Part shown: one piece after another, positions 5,310 through 13,558 of the stretch
How the letters are laid out: each line of letters opens with the position of its first letter
How positions within the stretch are numbered: position 1 is the first letter of the stretch
Source: an uncultured archaeon
GTDB lineage: Archaea; Thermoproteota; Nitrososphaeria; Nitrososphaerales; CALBXV01
Assembly (NCBI GenBank): GCA_937890045.1
Contig: CALBXV010000540.1
Span: 1 to 13,558, forward strand
Length of the DNA stretch: 13,558 nt
Direction: 5' to 3'
Translations under genes and position numbers: made by a program
Notes under the pieces: generated by a model
What the model saw: only the letters and a program-made list of their open reading frames with translations
Told to the model about the DNA's origin: nothing
Databases searched by the model: none

Positions 5310-8300
5310 CGTAGACCCTTTAAACCTGGTGGTATATCGAAAACGCTGAGAGGGAGTTTTCCTTCCTCGTACATATCTTTTTTAGCAATAATATATTGTA
5401 TCGCCATTGATACTATGACTGGAAGTATAAGCCTTGCTATGTCATCATATATTTCATTGTTCTCATCGTCATCATTCCAGTCTGCCGCAGTTGCAACTGT
5501 CAATGCAACTAACCTCATAAAGACCCCAGCTATAGGATTTTCCATACTTCTAACAGCCCCAAAGGCAGTGTTGCCAGTCATTAATCTTACACTGTATCCT
5601 ATACCAGGAAGAACTTCTATGAAAGCAGCTATGAAACTAGCAAGCAACCTAGTCCCTAAAAGTCTGACAACTGATCTAGCTTCATGGTCTATACCTTTTG
5701 TACCAGGTGAATATTTATATTGTTCCTGACGAAGTATTCTCCTCCTAAATCCATGCTTGATAGCTCCTGCTTGTGATCTTAGTAACCTCTCGATGGAGTC
5801 TCCAACTCCAGAACTTCCATTAGCAAAGTTAGCAAATGTATTGTAGTCTCTTATAGTTTGTTGTAATGGGTATGCTTTATACTGTAATCCAGACCTTCCA
5901 GCTCCTCCAAAAGCCTCACCTAAATACACTTGGCTCATACCAAACTGAGTTGAATAGACTGCGTTTCTTGCTATGTTAACCGCAACATCAGATAAGAACC
6001 TATCTTGAACTTTAACTTCTACTCCGTCAAAGTCCTCAGCATCTTTTAATTCTCTCGTTGTTCCTAAAGCTCCCATCGCATCAGCAGCCTTTAAAGCTGC
6101 AACCACAGTTAGTCCTCTTAATGCTTTTTCTCCTGCAGTAAAAGTAAACAACTCCTTTAGCGGTTCAAAATTCCAACTCAATTTCCACGCTACCATCTTC
6201 TTTAACTTGGCATCTGCAATATCACCAACCAATGACTTAATTCGTGCTCTAACAATTTCTGGGCTTTGTTCATTTTCAGTTGCATATAATAAATCCCAGT
6301 ATATTTCTGCAAGGTATTCTATATCTCTTCTCTCCAGACCTTCAGCTTTCTTTGCTTGTCTTCCAAGGAACTCATATATATTTTTAATATCTTTCTCTCC
6401 AGTTTTTTCTAAAGCACCTTTAATAAACTTTTCTCTACCTAAATTGTAAATTCTACTCCAGTTAACAAGATTCATTCTAGGTATAGTCTGTGAAAACCCA
6501 GCCGTAAGAAGCAGAAATAATGGATGAGATACCATACCTGCATCAGACCATTTAACTTCTTGACCTGATACCATTACATCTTGGAACATTGACACCAAGT
6601 TTAAAACCCCAGTATTATTTATAACACCTTGCCAATATGGATTCTTATAGTCTTTCCAAGCGTCAAATAGTATTGGAAACCCATATGTTATTGCATCATT
6701 AATACTCTGAGTTCTATTACCAAGAGCAGGTTTTGATCCCAGTAACCTCATTGTAGTCAAACCATTTAATACCAAAAACAAATGCTCAGAGGTGCCTGGA
6801 GTCCAGTTCTGTTGCATCCCAGCAATAGCCTTCAGATTATTCATCTTATTTGCTATCACTTCATTACCCCACCTCAGTCTTCCCCATCCTGCTCGTGTAT
6901 TTGGATCGCCAATGGCAACCTTTACCCTGTTTATCATGTAGTTAACTTCTTCTTCTAATAAACCAGGACTTATTTTTAACTTAGACATCTTGTCAACTGT
7001 TAGAACCAGCTCAGCTATAAGGTCGTTGCGAACGAGTGTTCTATAAGTATTGTTAAGGTAGTCGTTAGTAACTCTATCATCTTTACGCCTTACGGCATGG
7101 TCTGAAAACTTCTTTCTATGTTTTGTATGTACAGCCTTTTGTAAGAAGACGAGCCTACTGATATATTCTTCAGATGAGTTTTCATCTAAACCTGCAAGAG
7201 CTTTACCATATTCTTCCATCTCCTCTATATCAGTATCAAGAGCATCTCTCTCATCCTTTGTCATTTCAGCAGACAGCTGTAATTTTCTCTCATTCATCTC
7301 AGATATTGCTGCGTCTACAAAACTATCTAACTCCCTTCTATGAAATTTAACAGGAAAATAGTTCTCTCCTACTGGTGAGAAAAATGCATTTAAACTATGG
7401 ATGGTACCGTCTTTACTAATGAACACACGGGACTCAGCTCCTGACATATTTGCTATAGCAGTTACCATTTCTTCTATTACTTCTTTACTTAGGCTTCCAC
7501 TTGTCTTTAACGATCTCTGTAAATTTCTTAGCAGTGATGACATTGTCTTTTCTTCATTAGTTATTCTTGACTTCATATCAACTGCTATTTTCTTAAAGAC
7601 TGTTCTGTATGTCAGTAGCTCTTCCCAAAGTGAATTATATTTAAGACCAGGATCAGCCCTTACTTCAGCAACCTCACTCATAATACTTGAGTTAGGCTGT
7701 CTACTCATTCTTCTAAAACCACGCCACCTTTTATCAACTGAACCTTTTATAAACCTGTTCCTTTTTGTAAGTGTTGGAGAAAAAGACGCTTTAACTTCAG
7801 ACTTATAGAATCCTTCTTTAAGTGCTTCTTTAAATTCTTTAGCATCATATCCAGTTTTTACAGTTGGTCTTGGCTTAACTCCTGGTTTTTCAATTCTTGT
7901 AACATATGCATGGTACGTTTCACCAACGCTTTCTTCTCCTTGTTTTACCATAACATATGAATAGGCAACCCCTTTGTGTGTAATAGTTCTTATATCTGGT
8001 GACTTTAGATTTTCTGCTCCATAATATTTAAGCCTGTCAATTTTATTCATGACCTTCTTTCCATCATTGGACTTCAGCCATTTACTCTTAGCAGATTTAT
8101 TTGTTGGTATAGCCATTGGAACTATATGTCTCACTTGTCCATGACCTAAGTCATTTAGTAACTCATCACGGTATTTCTCTACAAGAGCCATCCTAATTTG
8201 ATCGGTTGTAACATTAATACTGTTCTTACTAACTTTAGTCCTGGCTCTATCAGGATCATCTTCATACATGACTGTATATGTATCAGCGTCCTCACCTATA

Positions 8301-8995
8301 ATTATTACCTTTTTGTTATCTCTATCTGTGAATCCATACAGCCCATCCATAGATGAATTATTAACGGTGGCAGCTCCTGATATAATGTGGGTATTTATAT
8401 TGTTAGTGATGCCAGTTCTTACAGTCTCTAGCTCAGCCTGATATTCAGCATAAGCCTGTCTTGTATTATCAGTAAGTCTAAGTGATGACCTTATAACTCT
8501 ATCAACCAATCCAAACCTGTCAGCCCTAGCAGCGACAAGTGAAGGAGGCATAAAAGCTTTTTCAAAACTAGTTAAACCTTTTGCAGTTCTGTTTAATCCT
8601 ATAATCTTTTTAACATAATCATGGACAGATTTAGGTCTTCTCATATGCATTATAGTTTTTGGAGTGATTGGTATGATATACTTATCATTTAACATATTAT
8701 AAAAACTTCTTATCTTAATATGAGGATCAATATGAACACCAACTGACATACCTATTTCACCCCCCTCTAAAAGAAAGTCGACCATCATCTCATGTAGTTT
8801 TTTATGATAATCGTAGTTAATCTTAGCTTCTTTCTTCTGCCTCTCAGTCTTTGCCTGTTTAATAGGAAGTTTAAATCGACTAGATGGCCCTATAAGTCCA
8901 TTAACAGCAATTACAGTTTCATCTTCATAAGCTAATCTTTGCTGTTGTATGGCCCTGTCTAACGCCTTGTTACTACCTACGCATGCTTCACCCAC
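5306..8995 (-). CDS. Giant phage protein, putative ejected virion protein (1229 aa)
   Basis: No enzyme motif is recognised, but the layout resembles the large internal or ejected proteins of podophages. The N-terminal 200 residues are basic and helical. A small beta-rich segment lies at about 218-262. An Asn-Tyr-Phe-Pro at 545-548 resembles a motif often seen in large phage polyvalent proteins. Long charged helical stretches occur at 555-690. Around 1008-1045, a Thr-Gln-Phe and Gly-Arg-Ser-Gly-Leu-Gln-Tyr-Lys-x-Tyr-Pro pattern is also reminiscent of that group. Three hydrophobic segments follow near 1112-1134, 1153-1171 and 1186-1204, fit to insert in a membrane. The start is GTG at 8993-8995, with GGAGG at 9002-9006 six bases ahead, and overlaps the upstream giant gene by 8 bases. 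Its partner carries an RNA polymerase motif, so a joint role in DNA entry and early transcription is plausible. Function is inference; the gene itself is certain. Confidence 0.85.
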   Translation of the reverse strand: MGEACVGSNKALDRAIQQQRLAYEDETVIAVNGLIGPSSRFKLPIKQAKTERQKKEAKINYDYHKKLHEMMVDFLLEGGEIGMSVGVHIDPHIKIRSFYNMLNDKYIIPITPKTIMHMRRPKSVHDYVKKIIGLNRTAKGLTSFEKAFMPPSLVAARADRFGLVDRVIRSSLRLTDNTRQAYAEYQAELETVRTGITNNINTHIISGAATVNNSSMDGLYGFTDRDNKKVIIIGEDADTYTVMYEDDPDRARTKVSKNSINVTTDQIRMALVEKYRDELLNDLGHGQVRHIVPMAIPTNKSAKSKWLKSNDGKKVMNKIDRLKYYGAENLKSPDIRTITHKGVAYSYVMVKQGEESVGETYHAYVTRIEKPGVKPRPTVKTGYDAKEFKEALKEGFYKSEVKASFSPTLTKRNRFIKGSVDKRWRGFRRMSRQPNSSIMSEVAEVRADPGLKYNSLWEELLTYRTVFKKIAVDMKSRITNEEKTMSSLLRNLQRSLKTSGSLSKEVIEEMVTAIANMSGAESRVFISKDGTIHSLNAFFSPVGENYFPVKFHRRELDSFVDAAISEMNERKLQLSAEMTKDERDALDTDIEEMEEYGKALAGLDENSSEEYISRLVFLQKAVHTKHRKKFSDHAVRRKDDRVTNDYLNNTYRTLVRNDLIAELVLTVDKMSKLKISPGLLEEEVNYMINRVKVAIGDPNTRAGWGRLRWGNEVIANKMNNLKAIAGMQQNWTPGTSEHLFLVLNGLTTMRLLGSKPALGNRTQSINDAITYGFPILFDAWKDYKNPYWQGVINNTGVLNLVSMFQDVMVSGQEVKWSDAGMVSHPLFLLLTAGFSQTIPRMNLVNWSRIYNLGREKFIKGALEKTGEKDIKNIYEFLGRQAKKAEGLERRDIEYLAEIYWDLLYATENEQSPEIVRARIKSLVGDIADAKLKKMVAWKLSWNFEPLKELFTFTAGEKALRGLTVVAALKAADAMGALGTTRELKDAEDFDGVEVKVQDRFLSDVAVNIARNAVYSTQFGMSQVYLGEAFGGAGRSGLQYKAYPLQQTIRDYNTFANFANGSSGVGDSIERLLRSQAGAIKHGFRRRILRQEQYKYSPGTKGIDHEARSVVRLLGTRLLASFIAAFIEVLPGIGYSVRLMTGNTAFGAVRSMENPIAGVFMRLVALTVATAADWNDDDENNEIYDDIARLILPVIVSMAIQYIIAKKDMYEEGKLPLSVFDIPPGLKGLR

Positions 8996-11900
8996 AAATA
9001 TCCTCCGCTTTCTTTTTCGCTACTGCTAAAGCTTTACCAAACTTAAGTCCTTTATATGTCTCTCCTCTTGAATCTATTGGTTGTTTAAACTTTGAGTCCA
9101 TATCTTTCATCATCATTTCCCAGTGTAGCTGTCCATATGTCTTTACCATTGGTTTATGCATAAGGTTTAATGGGAGAAGCCTTCTAACATCTACTCTTAA
9201 AGCTGGTTTACCAGCCCTATCTCTTGTTGCTGTACCTGATAAATAATATAGAGTTGCATACATCTGAGCATTATCACTTAATTTATTCCAATCATCTATA
9301 TACCTATCAATAAGCTCACGAAGGGGCTCATGATACTCAGGTTTAAGTCTAACAAATGTACCAGGTCTTGTCTTTTTTACATCCTTAAATATGGCTTTGA
9401 AGTCCTTATCTATTTTAGACATCAACCTAACGCCACTTTCCATTTCAGCGTTTGTAATACCTTGTTTAGCAGCTAAAGTAGACCATTGTTCCTCAAGTTT
9501 TTTCATAGCATTTACATGAGCAATTCTATATGTTGCTTCTGTATATGTTCCTGGTGATCCACCCCATTCAGCCACAAACTGAGCACCAGTATCAATAGCA
9601 TTAACCCTTCTATCATACTCTTTAGCAAGCATTGTAAGTAGTGTTTCGATTGGTGTTGATTTATCGTTTACCGATATACTAGTAACTTCAAATCCTCTAT
9701 ACCAAGGAACCCATTCGGGATGAGTAAGACTTGACCTTCCATTAAGATTGCTCTGTAATAGTGTATTTCTTACGAGAGCACTTGATTCTAGCAACTGATT
9801 TATTCTAATACTTTCAACTATATTCTGATCCATAGATGCTTTCTCACCACTAACTACACCTCTACGAGCAGGGCTATAGTTAAACATCTGCCTCACTGCC
9901 TTTAAGACATGTAACATACCTTTACCAGATATTCTACCTCCATCACTACGCTTAAACATTCTGTTTATAAGCATATTAAAGTTATATCCTATCTTAGAAA
10001 GTAATCCAAGTCCAACATCATCTACAGCCAGCTGAAGTAAGTTAGTCATTTCATGCTCGTGTGTAGTTCTTAGATATAATTTAGTCGTTATATCAGGCAT
10101 TTCATCTGCTGTTACTTCTTTAAACTTACCTTTTGCAAGCGTTACAACTGAATCACCTTGTCCATTAAGTGAATTAAACAACTCAAAATCATCTTCCATT
10201 AAAGCTTCTTTGTCAAGAGGTGCATAATCCATTACAACAACCTCAGATGGAGCAACAGCCTCGAATGTTACATTTTTTAACCTGCCTTTATCATCCTTCA
10301 TCTTAAGCTTAAACTCTTTATATGCAAGGATATTACCAATTACCTTAGAGTTTGTTACTACTCCCTGTGAATTTGATGCAACAGTAATATCAGACACCGT
10401 TCCTAGGAAGTCTTTATAAGTTGTCATTAATGTATGTTTCTTTTTAGCAAGGAATATACCTGTGTAAGCTGTTTTATCACGTGCTTTAAATGTATCTGTT
10501 TCCTGCCACTCAATAAATGCTTTTTCAATTTGGCTATTATCAAACATTTCTACACTAACACTATCACCATCATAGTCAGCTTGTAGTAAAAATATATCTT
10601 CTTCGCTCATAAATAATACTTCACCAATCTTACCATGTCCAACTGTAAGCTCATTAATCTTACGCATTATAGTGACTGTCGGACCTGTAACTGGTTGACG
10701 TGAGAACTTAGCATATATAGGTCTTCTTTTAAGAACCTCATTTATAAGATCAATCTGTTCTGACAAAGGTTTACCTTCAAACTCGTCAATAGCAACATCA
10801 AATCCTTCAGTTTCTTCAAATGTAGTCGGAAGTTTGCCAGATGCGATTTCACTTTCTATATATAATTCTTTAGCTCTTTCAAATACAACACTGTTGCTAG
10901 CACTAACACCTACAGTTCCTTTAACTCCACCTATTCTTGGCTTAGTTTTAAGTATAGTCGACATTCCTCTTTGCTGTCTTGCTTTATTTAACCCATCATT
11001 AATGAATATATTATTCAAGTAAGGCTGAGCTATTGACATAACATATGGTAAATGCAAACCAACACCTGTCGGGCCGAACATTTCCACAATCTCTTGAAGT
11101 TCTGTTGGGATTGCACCAGCTGTAACTGGTTTATAAATAGCATCCCTTAAAATCTTAGGGTTAGTATGCATATTAAATAAATCTTCAATCCATACCTTAC
11201 CAACATTCTCATAGTGAGATACTAAAGCTCTCATAAATTTTTCATAGTCAGGATTGTCTGCTAGAGCTGGGTCTAATGTGAGTTCACCTTCAGCTACAGG
11301 GTAAGCAGAGTTTTGTTTTGATCTTGCAGGAGTTGAAAACAACACTTTAATATCTTGCTCACCGAGAGTATGTACTTTATAAAAACCATCTTCATCAGAC
11401 AACCCACCATGTTCGGCATCCCTGTCAAATTTACCTGCTAACATCTTAGCTTCTTCTATTGATCCTAAATGATGGAACTCTTCACCTGTAGCAGTCTCAA
11501 CAAATACTGTTTCACCTCTACGAACCTTAACTTCAGCAAACTTCTCACCATCTCTAAAGAACTCCATGCCTTCATAAGGTGTCATCTCCATCATCTTCAA
11601 CCCTAAGTAATCTACTAAGTCATCGCTTAGATGTCTAATCATTGTCTTAGCTTCGTACATCTTATTCTCATCCATGCCAGCTTTACGACCTATTACATTT
11701 GAAAGGTCTTTAAAGAATTGACCTGAAGACATTAGCCATCCGTCAAATTTATATGTACCTGCATAAGCTTCTAACGATATATTCTTGCCATCAATCTTTA
11801 ATGTGATTTCTTCAGGGTCAAACAGCATTATACCACTATCACCAAGACCCCAAGGTGTAGTCCCTTCAGCAAAGTCTATCCTTAGCCTATTAAAGTGTTC

Positions 11901-13558
11901 TCTAATGCTAACAGGTTTGCCTTTTCTAAGTCTTAATAGATAGTTGCTTCCTTTTACATTCTTCCACCACTCATGCCTACCAGCTTGCTGTGAGTATATT
12001 TGATTATTAGTTACAAAGTAGCTTGATGATTCCTCAACCATCCTATTAGACTGATCCTCAGTCATAAATCCTTTATCAACTTCACCATCTAAATAACTTC
12101 TAAACCCTTCTTCATCCATTCCAGTAAACTCATCAGAGACTTTACCAATAAAGATTGCACCGTCAGTACTTCCTTTAACACCTGCAATAAACAACAAGTC
12201 ATCACCTTCGTACTCATGGTCTTCAGCAAATATTTCATCCCATTGTCTTATGTGACCTCCATTTATTCTCATATTAGCAGGGAATACGAACTCACGAGGC
12301 TGGTCATATTCTTTACCTAATTCTATGGCTTCCTGTTCTTCAGACTTTACATATTTTTGATTAGAAACAACCTTTACAATACTATTATGAGGTAAATAAA
12401 TAACTCTAGTTTTATCCTGTAACTCAACAAAGCTACTAGTCCTATAAGATGGCCTCTTTCTACGATTATTTTCATTGTTACTTATTTCTTCTGATTCAGA
12501 TACTGTAAACTTAAACTCATGTGGTCTTTGTCCAGCTGCTTTAGCTTCTTTAAAGTCAGGACTTTCAGGATCAATTACAAATAAGTCAAGATAAACTCTT
12601 TTACCGGCTGTGTCTCTATCTACTTCTTTGTTATATACTTTTATCCTTGAGTTAGACTTCGTAAAGAACTGTTTTAAGTAATTCTTTTCTTCCCTTGAAT
12701 ATGTTTTATCAATGTCAACACCTACTCCATCTTTATCCAGTAAGTTTTCATTAGCCCATATCTTTACTTCTTCAAAGAAACTATCAAATCCAGCTTCTCT
12801 ATTAATGACAGCTAAATATGCCATCTCTCCATGATGCTTTTGATTGATATACCTACCAAAAGCTTCACTAAAATATGTATTGTAATGGATAAGTGATGAT
12901 GCCCTATAATCATACTCTTGAGATACACCTTCTTTAGAGCCATCTTCACTAACTGGTTCTACATGAGATGCAGCTTCATCATATATATCATATACTTCAG
13001 GCTTCCTCATATCAACTGCATCATACATGATATATTCCTCCATATACATTTGAGTCAGACGAGCAATTTCCTGGTCAGTCACTCCTGGGGTTGCTCCTCT
13101 GTAAAACTCTTCAAATATGATAGTCCTTAAATCTTGTGCTGTTAATTTCAATGGAGCAAACATCTTTTTAAGAGTCAACCAGAACCTTCTAAACCATGCT
13201 TTTACTTTAGCAGGCACAGTTGCTAAAGTTCTCTTTACATACATAGGTCCTATAAACTGAGCTAAATATTCTTCGACTGCCTCTTTATCATTATGAATAT
13301 CAGGTCTTTTTAGAAGACTTTTTACTTCAGGTAGATTCTTAAACTTTTGAACTGCTAATCTTATTATAGGGGCTGATCCCATTACTTTAAAATATGAATG
13401 GAAGAACTCGTGAGGAGGTGTAGAAACTTTTGCTCTCTCAGCTGACCACTCAACTGCTACACCAAAAGCCCTTCCAAGTAATCTTGGATCAAGAGAAGAT
13501 TCAAAAGATTCTTTCAATCCTCTTTCAAGTGCCGCCCTAGGAAAAACAAATGGTATTC
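8988..13558 (-). CDS. Giant protein with RNA polymerase barrel and zincin motif, 5' truncated (1522 aa visible)
   Basis: The frame is open through the right edge, so the N-terminus is missing. A TTG at 13515-13517 is in frame but has no usable ribosome site and is not the true start. Residues are numbered from that TTG. His-Glu-Phe-Phe-His at 36-40 is an HExxH zinc-protease motif, with Glu-Ala-Val-Glu-Glu at 79-83 a possible third-ligand helix. Asp-Gly-Trp at 592-594, followed by lysines at 612, 619, 624 and 641, is a candidate first double-psi barrel. Phe-Ser-Arg-Gln-Pro at 938-942 and Ala-Asp-Tyr-Asp-Gly-Asp at 980-985 match the beta'-type second barrel (cellular NADFDGD), where three aspartates hold the catalytic magnesium. 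This type occurs in QDE-1-like and crAss-like phage single-chain polymerases. A virion-carried RNA polymerase for early genes is the best reading. It ends TGA, overlapping the next gene's GTG. Confidence 0.75.
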   Translation of the reverse strand, partial: IPFVFPRAALERGLKESFESSLDPRLLGRAFGVAVEWSAERAKVSTPPHEFFHSYFKVMGSAPIIRLAVQKFKNLPEVKSLLKRPDIHNDKEAVEEYLAQFIGPMYVKRTLATVPAKVKAWFRRFWLTLKKMFAPLKLTAQDLRTIIFEEFYRGATPGVTDQEIARLTQMYMEEYIMYDAVDMRKPEVYDIYDEAASHVEPVSEDGSKEGVSQEYDYRASSLIHYNTYFSEAFGRYINQKHHGEMAYLAVINREAGFDSFFEEVKIWANENLLDKDGVGVDIDKTYSREEKNYLKQFFTKSNSRIKVYNKEVDRDTAGKRVYLDLFVIDPESPDFKEAKAAGQRPHEFKFTVSESEEISNNENNRRKRPSYRTSSFVELQDKTRVIYLPHNSIVKVVSNQKYVKSEEQEAIELGKEYDQPREFVFPANMRINGGHIRQWDEIFAEDHEYEGDDLLFIAGVKGSTDGAIFIGKVSDEFTGMDEEGFRSYLDGEVDKGFMTEDQSNRMVEESSSYFVTNNQIYSQQAGRHEWWKNVKGSNYLLRLRKGKPVSIREHFNRLRIDFAEGTTPWGLGDSGIMLFDPEEITLKIDGKNISLEAYAGTYKFDGWLMSSGQFFKDLSNVIGRKAGMDENKMYEAKTMIRHLSDDLVDYLGLKMMEMTPYEGMEFFRDGEKFAEVKVRRGETVFVETATGEEFHHLGSIEEAKMLAGKFDRDAEHGGLSDEDGFYKVHTLGEQDIKVLFSTPARSKQNSAYPVAEGELTLDPALADNPDYEKFMRALVSHYENVGKVWIEDLFNMHTNPKILRDAIYKPVTAGAIPTELQEIVEMFGPTGVGLHLPYVMSIAQPYLNNIFINDGLNKARQQRGMSTILKTKPRIGGVKGTVGVSASNSVVFERAKELYIESEIASGKLPTTFEETEGFDVAIDEFEGKPLSEQIDLINEVLKRRPIYAKFSRQPVTGPTVTIMRKINELTVGHGKIGEVLFMSEEDIFLLQADYDGDSVSVEMFDNSQIEKAFIEWQETDTFKARDKTAYTGIFLAKKKHTLMTTYKDFLGTVSDITVASNSQGVVTNSKVIGNILAYKEFKLKMKDDKGRLKNVTFEAVAPSEVVVMDYAPLDKEALMEDDFELFNSLNGQGDSVVTLAKGKFKEVTADEMPDITTKLYLRTTHEHEMTNLLQLAVDDVGLGLLSKIGYNFNMLINRMFKRSDGGRISGKGMLHVLKAVRQMFNYSPARRGVVSGEKASMDQNIVESIRINQLLESSALVRNTLLQSNLNGRSSLTHPEWVPWYRGFEVTSISVNDKSTPIETLLTMLAKEYDRRVNAIDTGAQFVAEWGGSPGTYTEATYRIAHVNAMKKLEEQWSTLAAKQGITNAEMESGVRLMSKIDKDFKAIFKDVKKTRPGTFVRLKPEYHEPLRELIDRYIDDWNKLSDNAQMYATLYYLSGTATRDRAGKPALRVDVRRLLPLNLMHKPMVKTYGQLHWEMMMKDMDSKFKQPIDSRGETYKGLKFGKALAVAKKKAEDICG
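9002..9006 (-). promoter_or_regulatory. Ribosome binding site for the GTG-started giant gene
   Basis: On the minus strand GGAGG lies 6 bases before the GTG at 8995-8993 and inside the last codons of the upstream giant gene. It is the main evidence that the 1229-residue protein is made separately rather than by frameshifting from the upstream frame. Confidence 0.75.

Noticed and set aside
5348..5383. Rightward intrinsic terminator (GAGGGA/TTCCTC hairpin then T-run)
   Set aside because: The stem is only six pairs with one wobble, and the T-run begins about nine bases after it, too far for a normal terminator. It is kept only as a remark.
5415..5729. Open frames on the + strand inside the giant minus-strand genes
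   Set aside because: They lack ribosome sites and recognisable domains. They are shadows of long minus-strand frames with clear protein motifs.
13515..13517. TTG as the start of the polymerase-like gene
   Set aside because: The frame is open upstream to the window edge, and the only purine run (AAAGAGGA) touches the TTG with no spacing. The gene is treated as 5' truncated.
1..13558. CRISPR array, insertion sequence, integrase or direct-repeat attachment sites
   Set aside because: No regular repeats, transposase or integrase motifs, or terminal inverted repeats were seen on either strand.
1..13558. Alternative genetic code (reassigned TAG or TGA), as in some gut phages
   Set aside because: Genes end with TAA, TAG and TGA at sensible places, often overlapping the next start, and the giant frames stay open without any of the three.

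Overview
This window looks like a piece of a low-GC tailed-phage genome (or a prophage). It has two gene blocks that face each other and meet near base 5308. No stretch longer than 300 bases lacks a gene. Long open frames and the use of all three stop codons fit the standard bacterial code. Most rightward genes have strong Shine-Dalgarno sequences (AAAGGAGG, GGAGG and variants 5-9 bases before the start). That suits a Firmicute-like host better than Bacteroidota, where such sites are weak. The host assignment is inference.

Left block (about 99-5309, + strand) is a packed replication and DNA-processing operon: three small proteins of unknown function, a DUF932-family protein, a possible 51-residue protein, a D12-class adenine-N6 DNA methyltransferase, a complete DnaB-type replicative helicase, a small four-cysteine zinc-ribbon protein, a RuvC-like Holliday junction resolvase, and two more small proteins. 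Many junctions abut or overlap (TAATG, ATGA, TAA-ATG), which suggests translational coupling. A GC-rich segment around 4853-4920, between the resolvase gene and the next gene, can form two mutually exclusive folds and may be a regulatory RNA.

Right block (5306 to the right edge, - strand) holds two very large genes read leftward. The upstream one runs off the right edge, so its N-terminus is missing. It carries an HExxH zinc-metallopeptidase-like motif near the visible start and, about 945 residues later, an ADYDGD motif in a context like the catalytic double-psi beta-barrel of cellular RNA polymerase beta' subunits and of QDE-1/crAss-like phage single-chain polymerases. The downstream 1229-residue protein starts at a GTG with its own GGAGG site, overlaps the end of the first gene by 8 bases, and ends in three hydrophobic segments. 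Together they resemble the virion-packaged, ejected giant proteins of podophages: a polymerase plus a membrane-interacting partner that could start early transcription and help DNA entry. The polymerase call rests on motif and context and is the most interesting point of the window. Virion packaging is inference.

The two blocks end tail to tail with overlapping stop codons (TAA on +, TAG on -) and almost no intergenic DNA.
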